From assembly GCF_020010925.1 (NCBI RefSeq), contig NZ_JAGJBZ010000002.1, positions 248,001 through 312,000 on the forward strand: DNA of 64,000 nucleotides. Direction: 5' to 3'. The notes beneath the pieces were generated by a model. The model made no database searches, was not told where the DNA came from, and worked only from the letters and a program-made list of their open reading frames with translations. Positions 53,033-61,628 of this stretch are shown here, piece by piece. Source of the stretch: Streptomyces griseiscabiei (GTDB lineage: Bacteria; Actinomycetota; Actinomycetes; Streptomycetales; Streptomycetaceae). Each line of letters starts with the position of its first letter. The first letter of the stretch is position 1. A program made the translations under genes and the position numbers.

Positions 53033-54316
53033 GTGAAGAGGAAGCTGACGATCGCGGTCTGTATCGCGGGCATGATGGTCTCCGTCGCGGCGTGCGGTGG
53101 CGGTGGCGGGAGCAAGAGCTCGGACACGGGGGCCGACACCAAGGAGCTGACGGTCTGGCTCACGGTCGACGCGCAGAACAACTGGCCGGAACTGGTCAAG
53201 GCCGCCGACAAGGCGATCGAGAAGAAGCACCCCGGTATCACCATCACGCACGAGTACTACGGCTGGCCCGACAAGAACGCCAAGCTCGACGCCGTCCTCG
53301 CCACCGACAAGGCCCCCGACGTGGTCGAGATGGGCAACACGGAGATGCTCGCCTACATGGTGAAGGGCGCCTTCGCCCCCCTCGACGCGGCGAAGTTCGA
53401 CAACGCCGACGCCTGGCTGGACGGCCTCAAGGCCTCCGTCACCTACGAGGGCAAGACCTACGGCGTCCCGTACTACGCCGGTGGCCGCGTCGCCAACTGG
53501 CGCAAGGACGTCTTCGCCGACGCGGGCGTCAAGTCCGCGCCGAAGACCTACGCCGAACTGACCGCCGCTCTCGACAAGGTCCAGAAGGAGCAGGGCGACA
53601 AGTTCAGCGCCTGGTACCAGCCCACCCGCGACTGGTACGCGGCCATGTCCTTCGTCTACGACGCCGGCGGCTCCATAGCCGTGGAGTCCGGCGGCACGTG
53701 GAAGGCCAACCTCTCCTCGCCCGAGTCCGTCAAGGGGCTCACCGAGTTCAAGAACGTCGTCGACAAGTACATGCACGGCGACAAGACGAAGGACGAGTCC
53801 GACCGGTACATCGTCTACGGCCAGGGCAAGTCCGGCATGATCTTCGCCCCCGCCTGGGAGGGCGCGACCGCCGCGGCCAAGGAGAACGACAAGACCGGCA
53901 AGCTCGCCGGCAACGTCGAGAACTTCGTGCTCCCCGGCCCGTCCGGCAAGAACATGCCCGTCTTCCTCGGCGGCAGCGACCTCGCCGTCCCGGTGAAGTC
54001 CGACGCGCAGACCGTCGCCGCCGAGTGGATCAACGCCTTCACCGGGCCCTCGGGCCAGAAGGGTCTGATCGAGAAGGGCAACCTGCCCAACAACAAGACC
54101 GACCTCGCCACCCTGAAGGACGACCCGGCGACGGCCGTTCCCGCCACGGCGGCCGAGTCCAACTGGTTCGTGCCGATGGCGCCCGGCTGGGGCCAGGTCG
54201 AGAAGGCGCAGATCCTCCAGACGATGCTGCAGTCCATCGGCACCGGGAAGCAGTCGGTGGAGGAGGCCGCGAAGACGGCGGACGCCGAGATCGACAAGGT
54301 CATCAACAACGAGTGA
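53033..54316 (+). CDS. dasA: Chitobiose/GlcNAc ABC transporter, binding lipoprotein DasA
   Basis: A 427-residue extracellular solute-binding lipoprotein. Signal peptide residues 1-20 end in the lipobox VAAC, followed by a Gly/Ser linker. The mature part has the family-1 sugar-binding fold (LTVWLTVDAQNNW, FAPAWEGA, VFLGGSDLAVP). DasA binds N,N'-diacetylchitobiose in S. coelicolor. GAGGAGGG (53021-53028) marks GTG 53033. A strong hairpin after the stop lets dasA be expressed above dasBC. Confidence 0.94.
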   Translation: MKRKLTIAVCIAGMMVSVAACGGGGGSKSSDTGADTKELTVWLTVDAQNNWPELVKAADKAIEKKHPGITITHEYYGWPDKNAKLDAVLATDKAPDVVEMGNTEMLAYMVKGAFAPLDAAKFDNADAWLDGLKASVTYEGKTYGVPYYAGGRVANWRKDVFADAGVKSAPKTYAELTAALDKVQKEQGDKFSAWYQPTRDWYAAMSFVYDAGGSIAVESGGTWKANLSSPESVKGLTEFKNVVDKYMHGDKTKDESDRYIVYGQGKSGMIFAPAWEGATAAAKENDKTGKLAGNVENFVLPGPSGKNMPVFLGGSDLAVPVKSDAQTVAAEWINAFTGPSGQKGLIEKGNLPNNKTDLATLKDDPATAVPATAAESNWFVPMAPGWGQVEKAQILQTMLQSIGTGKQSVEEAAKTADAEIDKVINNE

Positions 54317-54332
54317 CGGTGACCCACCGGTC

Positions 54333-54357
54333 GGGCCCGGCCGTGACGGCCGGGCCC
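54333..54357 (+). terminator. Attenuating hairpin between dasA and dasB
   Basis: GGGCCCGGCCGT (54333-54344) is fully complementary to 54346-54357, separated by one base. It lies 16 bases after dasA and likely lowers dasBC relative to dasA. Confidence 0.75.
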
Positions 54358-54444
54358 ACCCGGGTGCCGTCGCCGTGGTCGGCCGGTGGGTGATTGACGA
54401 AAGTTGCCGCGATGGGGTGTCGGGTTCGGTGCCGGTGCGTCGTG

Positions 54445-54480
54445 GCTGGTCGCGCAGTTCCCCGCGTCCCTTCGGGGGCG
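54445..54480 (+). repeat. Dispersed GC-rich intergenic repeat, copy 4
   Basis: GGTCGCGCAGTTCCCCGCG followed by TCCCTTCGGGGGCG, in the dasA-dasB gap. Same core as copies at 41071, 49544 and 49626. Confidence 0.65.
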
Positions 54481-54519
54481 CTGCTGCCGGCCCCTCCTTC
54501 AGCTGCTTAGGAGTGCGCG

Positions 54520-55512
54520 ATGAGTGCCGCAGACACGACTGCCCCCGCGAAGGTGCCGCCCGCGCGGCCGGCGCCGCCGCCGAACCCGCCGGTGGCTACC
54601 GCGAGTTCGGCCAAACGTCCGGCAGGCGGGGCCGCCGTCCCCTGGGCGCTGCTGGCTCCCTGCCTCGTGATCCTCGCCGTCGTCCTCGGCTATCCGCTGG
54701 TCCGTCTCGTCACGCTCTCCTTCCAGGAGTTCGGGCAGTCCCAGCTGTGGGGGTTCAAGCCCGCCGAGTCGGTCGGCTTCGACAACTTCGCCAAGGTGCT
54801 GGGCGACGGCGAGTTCTGGACGGTCGTCGTCCGGACCATCGTCTTCGCCGTCGCCTGCGTCGTCTTCACGATGGTCATCGGCATGGCGATCGCCCTGCTG
54901 CTCCAACGGGTCTCCGGCTGGGTGAAGACGCTCGTCAACATCGCGCTCGTGGCGAGCTGGGGCATGCCGATCATCGTGGCCACCACCGTCTTCAAGTGGC
55001 TCTTCGACTCCGACTACGGCATCTTCAACGCACTGCTCAGCAAGCTCCCCGGCGTCGACATGATCGGCCACAACTGGTTCGCCAGCGGCCCCGAGGGCCT
55101 GGCCGTCATCACGCTCCTGGTGGTGTGGGGCGCGGTGCCGTTCGTCGTGATCACCCTCAGCGCCGGACTCACCCAGGTCCCCAAGGAACTGGAGGAGGCC
55201 GCCCGCCTCGACGGAGCCGGCGCGTGGGGTGTCTTCCGCTACGTCACCCTGCCCATCCTCAAGCCGATCATCGTGATGCTCACGACCCTCTCCGTCATCT
55301 GGGACATGGGCGTCTTCCCGCAGGTGTTCGTGATGCGCAACGGCCACCCCGAGGCCGAGTTCCAGCTGCTCACCACCTACTCGTACGACAAGGCGTTCGT
55401 GGTCAACGACTACGCGCAGGGCTCGGCGATCGCCCTGCTCACCGTGTTGCTGCTGCTCGGTGTGATCGGCGTCTACATGCGTCAGATGCTGAAGATCGGA
55501 GAGGTCGAATGA
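54520..55512 (+). CDS. dasB: Chitobiose ABC transporter permease DasB
   Basis: A 330-residue inner-membrane permease of the MalF type. After a Pro/Ala-rich start it has six transmembrane helices, and the EAA loop that contacts the ATPase reads ELEEAARLDGAGAWGVFRYV near residue 225. The ATPase is not encoded here; in S. coelicolor the shared MsiK serves. Coupled to dasC by an ATGA overlap. Confidence 0.93.
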   Translation: MSAADTTAPAKVPPARPAPPPNPPVATASSAKRPAGGAAVPWALLAPCLVILAVVLGYPLVRLVTLSFQEFGQSQLWGFKPAESVGFDNFAKVLGDGEFWTVVVRTIVFAVACVVFTMVIGMAIALLLQRVSGWVKTLVNIALVASWGMPIIVATTVFKWLFDSDYGIFNALLSKLPGVDMIGHNWFASGPEGLAVITLLVVWGAVPFVVITLSAGLTQVPKELEEAARLDGAGAWGVFRYVTLPILKPIIVMLTTLSVIWDMGVFPQVFVMRNGHPEAEFQLLTTYSYDKAFVVNDYAQGSAIALLTVLLLLGVIGVYMRQMLKIGEVE

Positions 55513-56351
55513 GTTGCGCCACCGCCTCGGGCCCCCGCAAGTCCAAGCTCGGCTGGAACCTCCTCGGTCTGTTCGTCTTCGTCACGGCCGGCTTCCCCGT
55601 CTACTGGATGCTCAACACGGCGTTCAAACCGGCGAAGGACGCCATCGACCCGGACCCGAGCCTGCTGCCGACCTCGATCACCTTCTCCAACTTCGGCCGG
55701 GCGCTGGACATCGCCGACTTCTGGGGTCCGGTCGGCCGCAGCCTCATCGTGTCCCTGACCGTGGTCGTGATCGGCATCGTCGTCGGCATGCTGGCCGCCC
55801 TCGCCATCTCCCGCTTCGCCTTCCGCGGCCGCAAGGTGGTCATCGTCGGCATCCTGGCGGTGCAGATGGTCCCGCTGGTCGCGATGATCATCCCGGTCTT
55901 CCTGCTGCTGAACGACCTCGGCCAGTACGACCGCCTCAGCGGCCTGATCCTCACCTATCTGACGTTCATCCTCCCGTTCACGGTGTGGACCCTGCGCGGC
56001 TTCATCGTCAACATCCCGCGCGAACTGGAGGAGGCGGCCATGGTCGACGGCTGCTCCCGCACCACCGCCTTCATCCGTGTGGTCTTCCCGCTGCTCGCGC
56101 CGGGCATGGTGGCGACCTCCGTCTACGGCTTCATCCAGGCGTGGAACGAATACCTGTACGCCCTGATGCTGATGAGCCAGCAGAACCAGACCGCGACCGT
56201 CTGGCTGGGCAACTTCACCACCAAACACGGCACCGAATACGCCCCGATGATGGCCGGCTCCACCCTGATGGCCGTGCCGATCGTGGTCCTCTTCCTCCTC
56301 GTCCAGCGCAAGATGGCCGCGGGCCTCACCGCGGGCGCCGTGAAGGGATAA
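55509..56351 (+). CDS. dasC: Chitobiose ABC transporter permease DasC
   Basis: A 280-residue MalG-type permease with six transmembrane helices. The EAA loop reads ELEEAAMVDGCSRTTAFIRV near residue 180. It pairs with DasB in the membrane. The ATG overlaps the dasB stop (ATGA). dasD begins nine bases after its stop, so the transporter and hydrolase share a transcript. Confidence 0.93.
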   Translation: MSCATASGPRKSKLGWNLLGLFVFVTAGFPVYWMLNTAFKPAKDAIDPDPSLLPTSITFSNFGRALDIADFWGPVGRSLIVSLTVVVIGIVVGMLAALAISRFAFRGRKVVIVGILAVQMVPLVAMIIPVFLLLNDLGQYDRLSGLILTYLTFILPFTVWTLRGFIVNIPRELEEAAMVDGCSRTTAFIRVVFPLLAPGMVATSVYGFIQAWNEYLYALMLMSQQNQTATVWLGNFTTKHGTEYAPMMAGSTLMAVPIVVLFLLVQRKMAAGLTAGAVKG

Positions 56352-56360
56352 GCAACCCTG

Positions 56361-57908
56361 ATGTCACCGACGACATTCGCCACCGGCTCGCCCGGTTCCC
56401 CTTCCGGTTCCGGGCGGGACGGCCTCGCGCGGGACGCGCTGACGGTCCTGCAGCCCGGCTTCACCGGAACCACCGCCCCCGACTGGCTGCTCCGTCGCCT
56501 CGGCGAGGGCCTCGCCTCCGTCGGCCTCTTCGGCCGCAACATCGTCTCGCCCGGACAACTGGCCGCCCTCACCGCACAGTTGCGGGCCGAGCACGAGGAC
56601 GTCCTGGTCGCGATCGACGAGGAGGGCGGTGACGTCACCCGCCTGGAGGTCCGCACCGGCTCCTCCTTCCCGGGCAACCACGCCCTGGGCGCGGTCGACG
56701 ACGTGGACCTGACCAGGGAGGTCGCCCACGCCCTGGGCCGCCGCCTCGCGGAGTGCGGCGTCAACCTCAACTGGGCCCCGTCGGCCGACGTGAACGCCAA
56801 CCCGTCCAACCCGGTCATCGGGGTCCGCTCCTTCGGCGCCGATCCCGCCCTGGTCGCCCGGCACACCGCGGCCTATGTCGCCGGCCTCCAGGCCGCGGGC
56901 GTCGCCGCCTGCACCAAGCACTTCCCGGGCCACGGCGACACCGCCGTCGACTCCCATCACTCCCTGCCCCGCATCGACGCGGACCGCGCGCTCGTGGACG
57001 TTCGCGACCTGGCCCCCTTCCGGGCCGCCATCGCCGCCGGCTCGCACGCGATCATGAGCGCCCACATCCTGGTCCCGGCCCTGGACCCCGACCTCCCGGC
57101 GACGTTGTCCCGCGGCGTCCTCACGGACCTGCTCCGCGGCGAGCTGGGCTACGACGGCCTCATCGTCACCGACGGCATGGAGATGCAGGCCATCGCCGGC
57201 ACCTACGGCATCGAACACGGCAGCGTCCTCGCGCTCGCCGCCGGTGCCGACGCCATCTGCGTCGGCGGCGGCCTCGCCGACGAGGACACCGTCCTGCGGC
57301 TCCGCGACGCCCTCGTCACCGCCGTCCGCACCGGCGACCTCCCGGAGGAACGCCTGGCGGACGCGGCGCGGCGGGTCCGGGAACTGGCGAAGTGGACGCG
57401 GTCGGCGGCCGGGGGAGCGCCCGCCGGTGCCGGGGAGACCGGCGGTGCTGGAGACGTCGACGGTGGCGTCGGCCTGGTGGCCGCCCGCCGCGCCCTGACG
57501 GCCACCTTCGCCGTGCCCTACGAGCCGCCCACCCAGCCCCTCTACGTCGCGGCCTTCACCCCGGTGGCGAACATCGCCGTCGGCGACGAGACCCCCTGGG
57601 GCGTCGGCGCGGAGCTGGCCCGTCTCCTCCCCGGCACCGAGACCGGCACCTTCGCCGGCGACAGCGCCGGTGCCTCCGCCCTGGCGGTCGCCGGGACCCG
57701 CCGTATCGTCGCCGTCGTCCGCGACGAACACCGCCACCCCTGGATGACCACCGCCCTGGACACCCTCCTCGGCATCCGCCCCGACACGATCGTCGTGGAG
57801 ATGGGCATCCCCCAGTCCCCGCCCCGAGGCCCCCTCCACATCGCGACCCACGGCGCGGCCAGGGTCTGCGGCAGGGCGGCGGCGGAGGTCATCGCTGGGG
57901 TGCGGTAG
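56361..57908 (+). CDS. dasD: Beta-N-acetylhexosaminidase DasD (GH3, NagZ-like)
   Basis: A 515-residue glycoside hydrolase family 3 enzyme that should split imported chitobiose to GlcNAc. The GH3 hexosaminidase signature KHFPGHGDTAVDSHHSLP lies near residues 190-207, and the nucleophile Asp is in VTDGMEMQAI near residue 272. No signal peptide is seen, so it acts in the cytoplasm. Residues 350-375 are a Gly/Ala linker before a C-terminal domain. It ends at a 25-bp terminator stem. Confidence 0.92.
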   Translation: MSPTTFATGSPGSPSGSGRDGLARDALTVLQPGFTGTTAPDWLLRRLGEGLASVGLFGRNIVSPGQLAALTAQLRAEHEDVLVAIDEEGGDVTRLEVRTGSSFPGNHALGAVDDVDLTREVAHALGRRLAECGVNLNWAPSADVNANPSNPVIGVRSFGADPALVARHTAAYVAGLQAAGVAACTKHFPGHGDTAVDSHHSLPRIDADRALVDVRDLAPFRAAIAAGSHAIMSAHILVPALDPDLPATLSRGVLTDLLRGELGYDGLIVTDGMEMQAIAGTYGIEHGSVLALAAGADAICVGGGLADEDTVLRLRDALVTAVRTGDLPEERLADAARRVRELAKWTRSAAGGAPAGAGETGGAGDVDGGVGLVAARRALTATFAVPYEPPTQPLYVAAFTPVANIAVGDETPWGVGAELARLLPGTETGTFAGDSAGASALAVAGTRRIVAVVRDEHRHPWMTTALDTLLGIRPDTIVVEMGIPQSPPRGPLHIATHGAARVCGRAAAEVIAGVR

Positions 57909-57917
57909 AGGCCGCCC

Positions 57918-57973
57918 CGAACACACGCAGGCGCCACAGCCCTCCCTCGGGCTGTGGCGCCTGCGTGTGTTCG
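57918..57973. terminator. Bidirectional terminator between dasD and nagB
   Basis: A perfect 25-bp stem (57918-57942 with 57949-57973) with loop TCCCTC between convergent genes, the longest perfect hairpin I noted in the window. Confidence 0.9.
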
Positions 57974-57984
57974 AACGACAGGTC

Positions 57985-58770
57985 CTAGATCCCCTGCCAG
58001 TCCGGCTTGTTCCCGAAGGTGTGCCGGAAGTAGTCCGCCAGCTTCAGCTTCGACGCGGCCCCCTCGTCCACCACGACCGTCGCGTGGGGGTGGAGCTGCA
58101 GTGCCGACGCCGGGCACACCGCCGCCACCGGCCCCTCCACGGTCGCGGCGACGGCGTCCGCCTTGCCCTCGCCGGTGGCGAGCAGGACCAGGTGGCGGGC
58201 CTCCAGGATGGTGCCGATGCCCTGGGTGATGACGTGGTGCGGCACCTGCTCGATGTCGCCGTCGAAGAACCGCGCGTTGTCGATCCGGGTCTGCTCGGTC
58301 AGCGTCTTGATCCGCGTCCGGGAGGCGAGCGACGAGCACGGTTCGTTGAACCCGATGTGCCCGTCGGTCCCTATGCCGAGCAGCTGCAGATCCACACCCC
58401 CCGCCTCGGCCAGCGCCCTGTCGTACGCCTGGCACGCCCCCGCGACGTCCTCCGCAGTCCCGTCGGGCCCCATGAACGCGTCCAGGCCGAGCCCCAAGGG
58501 CTCCAGCACCTCACGGCGCAGCACCGAGCGGTACGACTCGGGGTGCTCGGCGGGCAGCCCCACGTACTCGTCGAGCTGGGCGACCCGCGCCCGTGAGGCG
58601 TCCACGGCACCGGAGCGCACCTTCCGCGCCAGCGCGGTGTAGATGGGCAGCGGGGTCGACCCCGTGGCCACCCCGAGGAGGGCGTCGGGCCTGCCCCGGA
58701 GCAGCTGGGCCATCGCCTCGGCTATGAGCTCGCCACCCGCCTCGGCATCCGGAACGATGACAACTTCCAC
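57985..58770 (-). CDS. nagB: Glucosamine-6-phosphate deaminase NagB
   Basis: A 261-residue enzyme converting glucosamine-6-phosphate to fructose-6-phosphate and ammonia, the step that consumes the DasR effector. Motifs: ATGSTPLPIY near residue 35, QLDEYVGL near 64 with the catalytic Asp, and GIGTDGHIGFNEP near 131 with the catalytic His. A dre site lies about 80 bases upstream of the start. Convergent with dasD. Confidence 0.95.
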   Translation of the reverse strand: MEVVIVPDAEAGGELIAEAMAQLLRGRPDALLGVATGSTPLPIYTALARKVRSGAVDASRARVAQLDEYVGLPAEHPESYRSVLRREVLEPLGLGLDAFMGPDGTAEDVAGACQAYDRALAEAGGVDLQLLGIGTDGHIGFNEPCSSLASRTRIKTLTEQTRIDNARFFDGDIEQVPHHVITQGIGTILEARHLVLLATGEGKADAVAATVEGPVAAVCPASALQLHPHATVVVDEGAASKLKLADYFRHTFGNKPDWQGI

Positions 58771-58843
58771 GCTGTGCCTGCCGATCTGGAAAGTAAGGAC
58801 TCAAGAAGACTCGACCGGAACCCGCAGGGTCAAGGACTTCCCA

Positions 58844-58859
58844 TGTGGTGTAGACCAAT
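58844..58859 (-). promoter_or_regulatory. dre site upstream of nagB
   Basis: On the minus strand ATTGGTCTACACCACA matches 13 of 16 bases of the DasR consensus and sits 74-89 bases before the nagB ATG. DasR repression of nagB is known in S. coelicolor. Confidence 0.85.
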
Positions 58860-59375
58860 CTAGCAGGGGTGGCCCTTTCTCCCCAGGGGGTGAGCAGGCG
58901 TTCCGGCCCACCGCGGGGCCGAGTCGGGCTACCCTGCGAGTGAACCGTCCGTGGATGGCGGACAGGGGAACAACAACAAACATCCGCCAACGCATGGACA
59001 CACGCAGTGGTCTAGTCAACAATGCGTGGTGGAGCATGTGATCGATCAGTGGCCCCGCCGCCGGAGATCACACGCGACGACAAGCCTCCGCCCTCCCCGC
59101 ACAGGAAGGCGGACCGAGGACCCGGCGCTCTCTGCCCTGACTGCTCCGGATCCTCATCCTTCGGCCGACCGGGACCGCACACCCCACGGCCGATGTTGCT
59201 CCGGGCTGCGGTGCCGGGAGGGCTGAGGGTCCCTCTCAGGCGCCGCGGCCCGCGGGTGTTTCCGGGGCCCGGCGGATCGGTTCCCCGGCCCCGCGCCCGC
59301 CGCCTCGGGCGCCCGTACCGGCCATGCCCACCACTGTTTCCGGTCATGTTCGTACCGCCAGGTACGCTCGCACCT
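58860..59375. other. Long gap between nagB and the sensor kinase
   Basis: About 515 bases without a gene I can support. It holds a second dre-like site (59006-59021) and, further right, GC-rich sequence with weak hairpins. Open frames exist on both strands but have no ribosome site, and their composition looks non-coding. The kinase family's conserved N-terminus begins only at 59376-59385. Confidence 0.5.
59006..59021 (+). promoter_or_regulatory. Distal dre-like site
   Basis: AGTGGTCTAGTCAACA matches 12 of 16 bases of the DasR consensus. It is 236 bases upstream of nagB and 355 bases upstream of the sensor kinase, so its target is unclear. Confidence 0.6.
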
Positions 59376-60851
59376 GTGCCCTCCATGAACGAACTCGTCC
59401 GCCAGCACACCGCTCTCAGCGACTCCGACCTGGAGTGGCTGCATCTGCTGGTGTCGGAGTGGCAGCTGCTGTCCGACCTCTCCTTCGCCGACCTGGTCCT
59501 GTGGGTCCCCACCCGCGACGGCACCCGCTATGTCTCCGTGGCCCAGATGCGCCCCAACACCGGCCCCACCTCGTACCAGGACGACATGGTCGGCCACCTG
59601 GTCCCGCGCGGCCGTCGCCCCCTGCTGGACGCCGCGCACGACGAGGGCCGCATCGTCCGCGAGGGCGACCCGGAGTGGCGTGAGGAGGTCCCCGTACGGG
59701 TCGAGTCCATCCCCGTGCGCAGGGAGGGACGCGTCCTCGGTGTCATCGCGCGCAACACCAATCTGCTGACCGTGCGCACCCCGAGCCGGCTGGAACTGAC
59801 CTACCTCCAGAGCGCCTCCGACCTGGCCCAGATGATCGCCGCGGGCGCCTTCCCGTTCCCCGACCAGCAGGTTGACATGGATGCCTCGCCCCGCGTCGGC
59901 GACGGGCTGATCAGGCTCGACGCCGACGGCATCGTCCAGTACGCCTCCCCGAACGCCCTCTCCGCGTACCACCGACTCGGCCTCGCCGCCGACCTCGTGG
60001 GCTGCCATCTCGGCCGTACGACCGCCGAACTCGCCCCCTCCCGGGGCCCGGTGGACGAGGCGCTGGCCAAGGTGGCGAGCGGGTGGGCGCCGCGCGAGTT
60101 CGAGATCGAGTCCAGCGACGGGGTGATCCAGTTCCGTGCGATCCCCCTCAAGCCCAAGGGCCCGCGCATCGGTTCGCTCGTCCTGCTGCGGGACGTGACG
60201 GAACTGCGGCGCCGCGAGCGCGAGTTGATCACCAAGGACGCGACCATCCGGGAGATCCACCACCGGGTGAAGAACAACCTCCAGACCGTCGCCGCCCTGT
60301 TGCGTCTCCAGGCCCGGCGCATCGAGTCCGAGCGCGGCCGGGAGGCGCTCGAAGAGGCCGTACGACGGGTCGGATCGATCGCGATCGTGCATGAGACGCT
60401 GTCCCAGAATCTGGACGAGCGGGTGGAGTTCGACGAGATCGCCGACCGGGTGCTCGCCATGGTCGCCGAGATCTCACCGGGCAAGGTGACCGGCCGGCGC
60501 ACCGGACGCTTCGGCATCCTGGACGCGGAGGTCGCGACCCCGCTCTCCATGGTCCTCACCGAGATCCTGCAGAACGCCCTCGAACACGGGTTCCGCGAGG
60601 GCGACACCGGCACCGTCGAGGTCTCGGCCGTGCGCGGCGGCACCACCAAGGAGACCCGTCTCCTCGTCACCGTGCAGGACGACGGCGTGGGCCTGCCCGA
60701 GGGCTTCGACCCGCACCGCTCCGGCAACCTCGGTCTGCAGATCGTACGGACGCTGGTGGAGGGGGAGTTGGGCGGCACCTTCGACATGGTCCCGGCTCCG
60801 GAGCGGGGCACCCAGGTCATCCTGGACCTCCCGGTGCGCGCCCAGAAGTAG
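59376..60851 (+). CDS. PdtaS-like sensor histidine kinase
   Basis: A 491-residue soluble kinase. Residues 4-150 are the GAF-like H_kinase_N domain (NELVRQHTALSD onward), 170-280 a PAS domain (DGIVQYASPNALSAY), then a HisKA_2 box EIHHRVKNNLQTVAALL near residue 300 with the phospho-acceptor His, and an HATPase end (ILQNALEHG, DDGVGLPEG, GNLGLQIV). In M. tuberculosis PdtaS also lies beside whiB1, as here with wblE. The partner would be an ANTAR response regulator elsewhere. No transmembrane helix. TACGCT seven bases before GTG suggests a leaderless message. Confidence 0.88.
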   Translation: MPSMNELVRQHTALSDSDLEWLHLLVSEWQLLSDLSFADLVLWVPTRDGTRYVSVAQMRPNTGPTSYQDDMVGHLVPRGRRPLLDAAHDEGRIVREGDPEWREEVPVRVESIPVRREGRVLGVIARNTNLLTVRTPSRLELTYLQSASDLAQMIAAGAFPFPDQQVDMDASPRVGDGLIRLDADGIVQYASPNALSAYHRLGLAADLVGCHLGRTTAELAPSRGPVDEALAKVASGWAPREFEIESSDGVIQFRAIPLKPKGPRIGSLVLLRDVTELRRRERELITKDATIREIHHRVKNNLQTVAALLRLQARRIESERGREALEEAVRRVGSIAIVHETLSQNLDERVEFDEIADRVLAMVAEISPGKVTGRRTGRFGILDAEVATPLSMVLTEILQNALEHGFREGDTGTVEVSAVRGGTTKETRLLVTVQDDGVGLPEGFDPHRSGNLGLQIVRTLVEGELGGTFDMVPAPERGTQVILDLPVRAQK

Positions 60852-60909
60852 CCGCGCCACGGCGGCCGTAGCACCCGCCGGCCCATGTTCGTCGTACCGG
60901 AGACAGCAC

Positions 60910-60942
60910 CGAGCCCCGGACCATCATGTGGTCCGGGGCTCG
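60910..60942. terminator. Bidirectional terminator between kinase and wblE
   Basis: A 14-bp perfect stem (60910-60923 with 60929-60942) with loop TCATG between convergent genes. Confidence 0.85.
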
Positions 60943-61052
60943 GGCTCGTGGCTGGTTAAGCGCACCGGGGGCACTGCGCGCTGCGGCTCGGGGGCGGGAG
61001 AAGCGCACTCGCTGTGCGCGCCGCCAAGCTCAGGCTATTGCTGGGTGGGATG

Positions 61053-61310
61053 TCAGGCGGATGCCTGACGGGCCCGGTTGCGGGCGGCGCGGCGCTTCAT
61101 GGCGCGGCGCTCGTCCTCGCTGAGACCACCCCAGACGCCGGAGTCCTGGCCGGACTCAAGCGCCCACTGCAGACACTGCTCGATAACCGGGCAGCGACGG
61201 CAGACAGCCTTGGCTTCCTCGATCTGCAGCAGCGCAGGACCGGTGTTGCCGATGGGGAAGAAGAGCTCGGGGTCTTCCTCGCGGCAAACGGCGTTGTGAC
61301 GCCAGTCCAT
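61053..61310 (-). CDS. wblE: WhiB-family regulator WblE (WhiB1)
   Basis: An 85-residue iron-sulfur protein. Cluster ligands are Cys9 (AVCREED) and the CRRCPVIEQC group near residues 37-46; SGVWGG follows, and the end is basic (RRAMKRRAARNRAR). It matches WhiB1/WblE, which is essential in mycobacteria, binds the principal sigma factor and reacts with nitric oxide. GGAGAGG nine bases upstream sets the start. A promoter overlapping a CRP-type palindrome lies just upstream. Confidence 0.95.
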   Translation of the reverse strand: MDWRHNAVCREEDPELFFPIGNTGPALLQIEEAKAVCRRCPVIEQCLQWALESGQDSGVWGGLSEDERRAMKRRAARNRARQASA

Positions 61311-61628
61311 GGCTGCTACCTCTCCTTGGTATTACATGCTCGTTGCTTGTGAATGTGAACGCTTTCACGAATCCCTCAACAAGTGAAGGGCCGATCACCA
61401 GACGGACTGGTGTGGTCCTGTGGATTGAGGAGGGGTTCTGGCGCTTGCTTGAGCCGGTGTTGCGGGCTGTCCCGAGCGCCACGTAGAGACTCGCAAACCT
61501 CAGCGGCGGATACAACCCCTTCCGGAAAGTTTTTTTTGATTCCTCGGTGTCGACTGTGTCACAGCCGTACTTCCATGGGGTGGACCCTGGCCTAAACGTT
61601 CGAGTGGAAGGACTTTTGCCCGTTCCGC
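61311..61628 (-). other. wblE upstream region
   Basis: 318 bases without a gene. It contains the wblE promoter and CRP-type site (61331-61369), a CTGTGTCACAG palindrome (61554-61564), and T8 (61530-61537, A8 on the wblE coding strand), unusual in this genome. The rest shows nothing I can name. Confidence 0.5.
61331..61369 (-). promoter_or_regulatory. wblE promoter with CRP-type palindrome
   Basis: On the minus strand TTCACA (61359-61354), 17 bases, TGTAAT (61336-61331) form a promoter starting about 14 bases before the ATG. TGTGA-N6-TCACG (61354-61369 on the plus strand) overlaps the -35; it differs from the CRP consensus TGTGA-N6-TCACA by one base. The mycobacterial whiB1 promoter is a known CRP target. 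Confidence 0.7.

Noticed and set aside
58801..59037. Minus-strand frame upstream of nagB as a gene
   Set aside because: It overlaps the nagB dre site and promoter area, has no ribosome site and no recognisable similarity.
61403..61420. dre-like ACTGGTGTGGTCCTGT near wblE
   Set aside because: The central bases do not match the DasR consensus and symmetry is lost; expected by chance.
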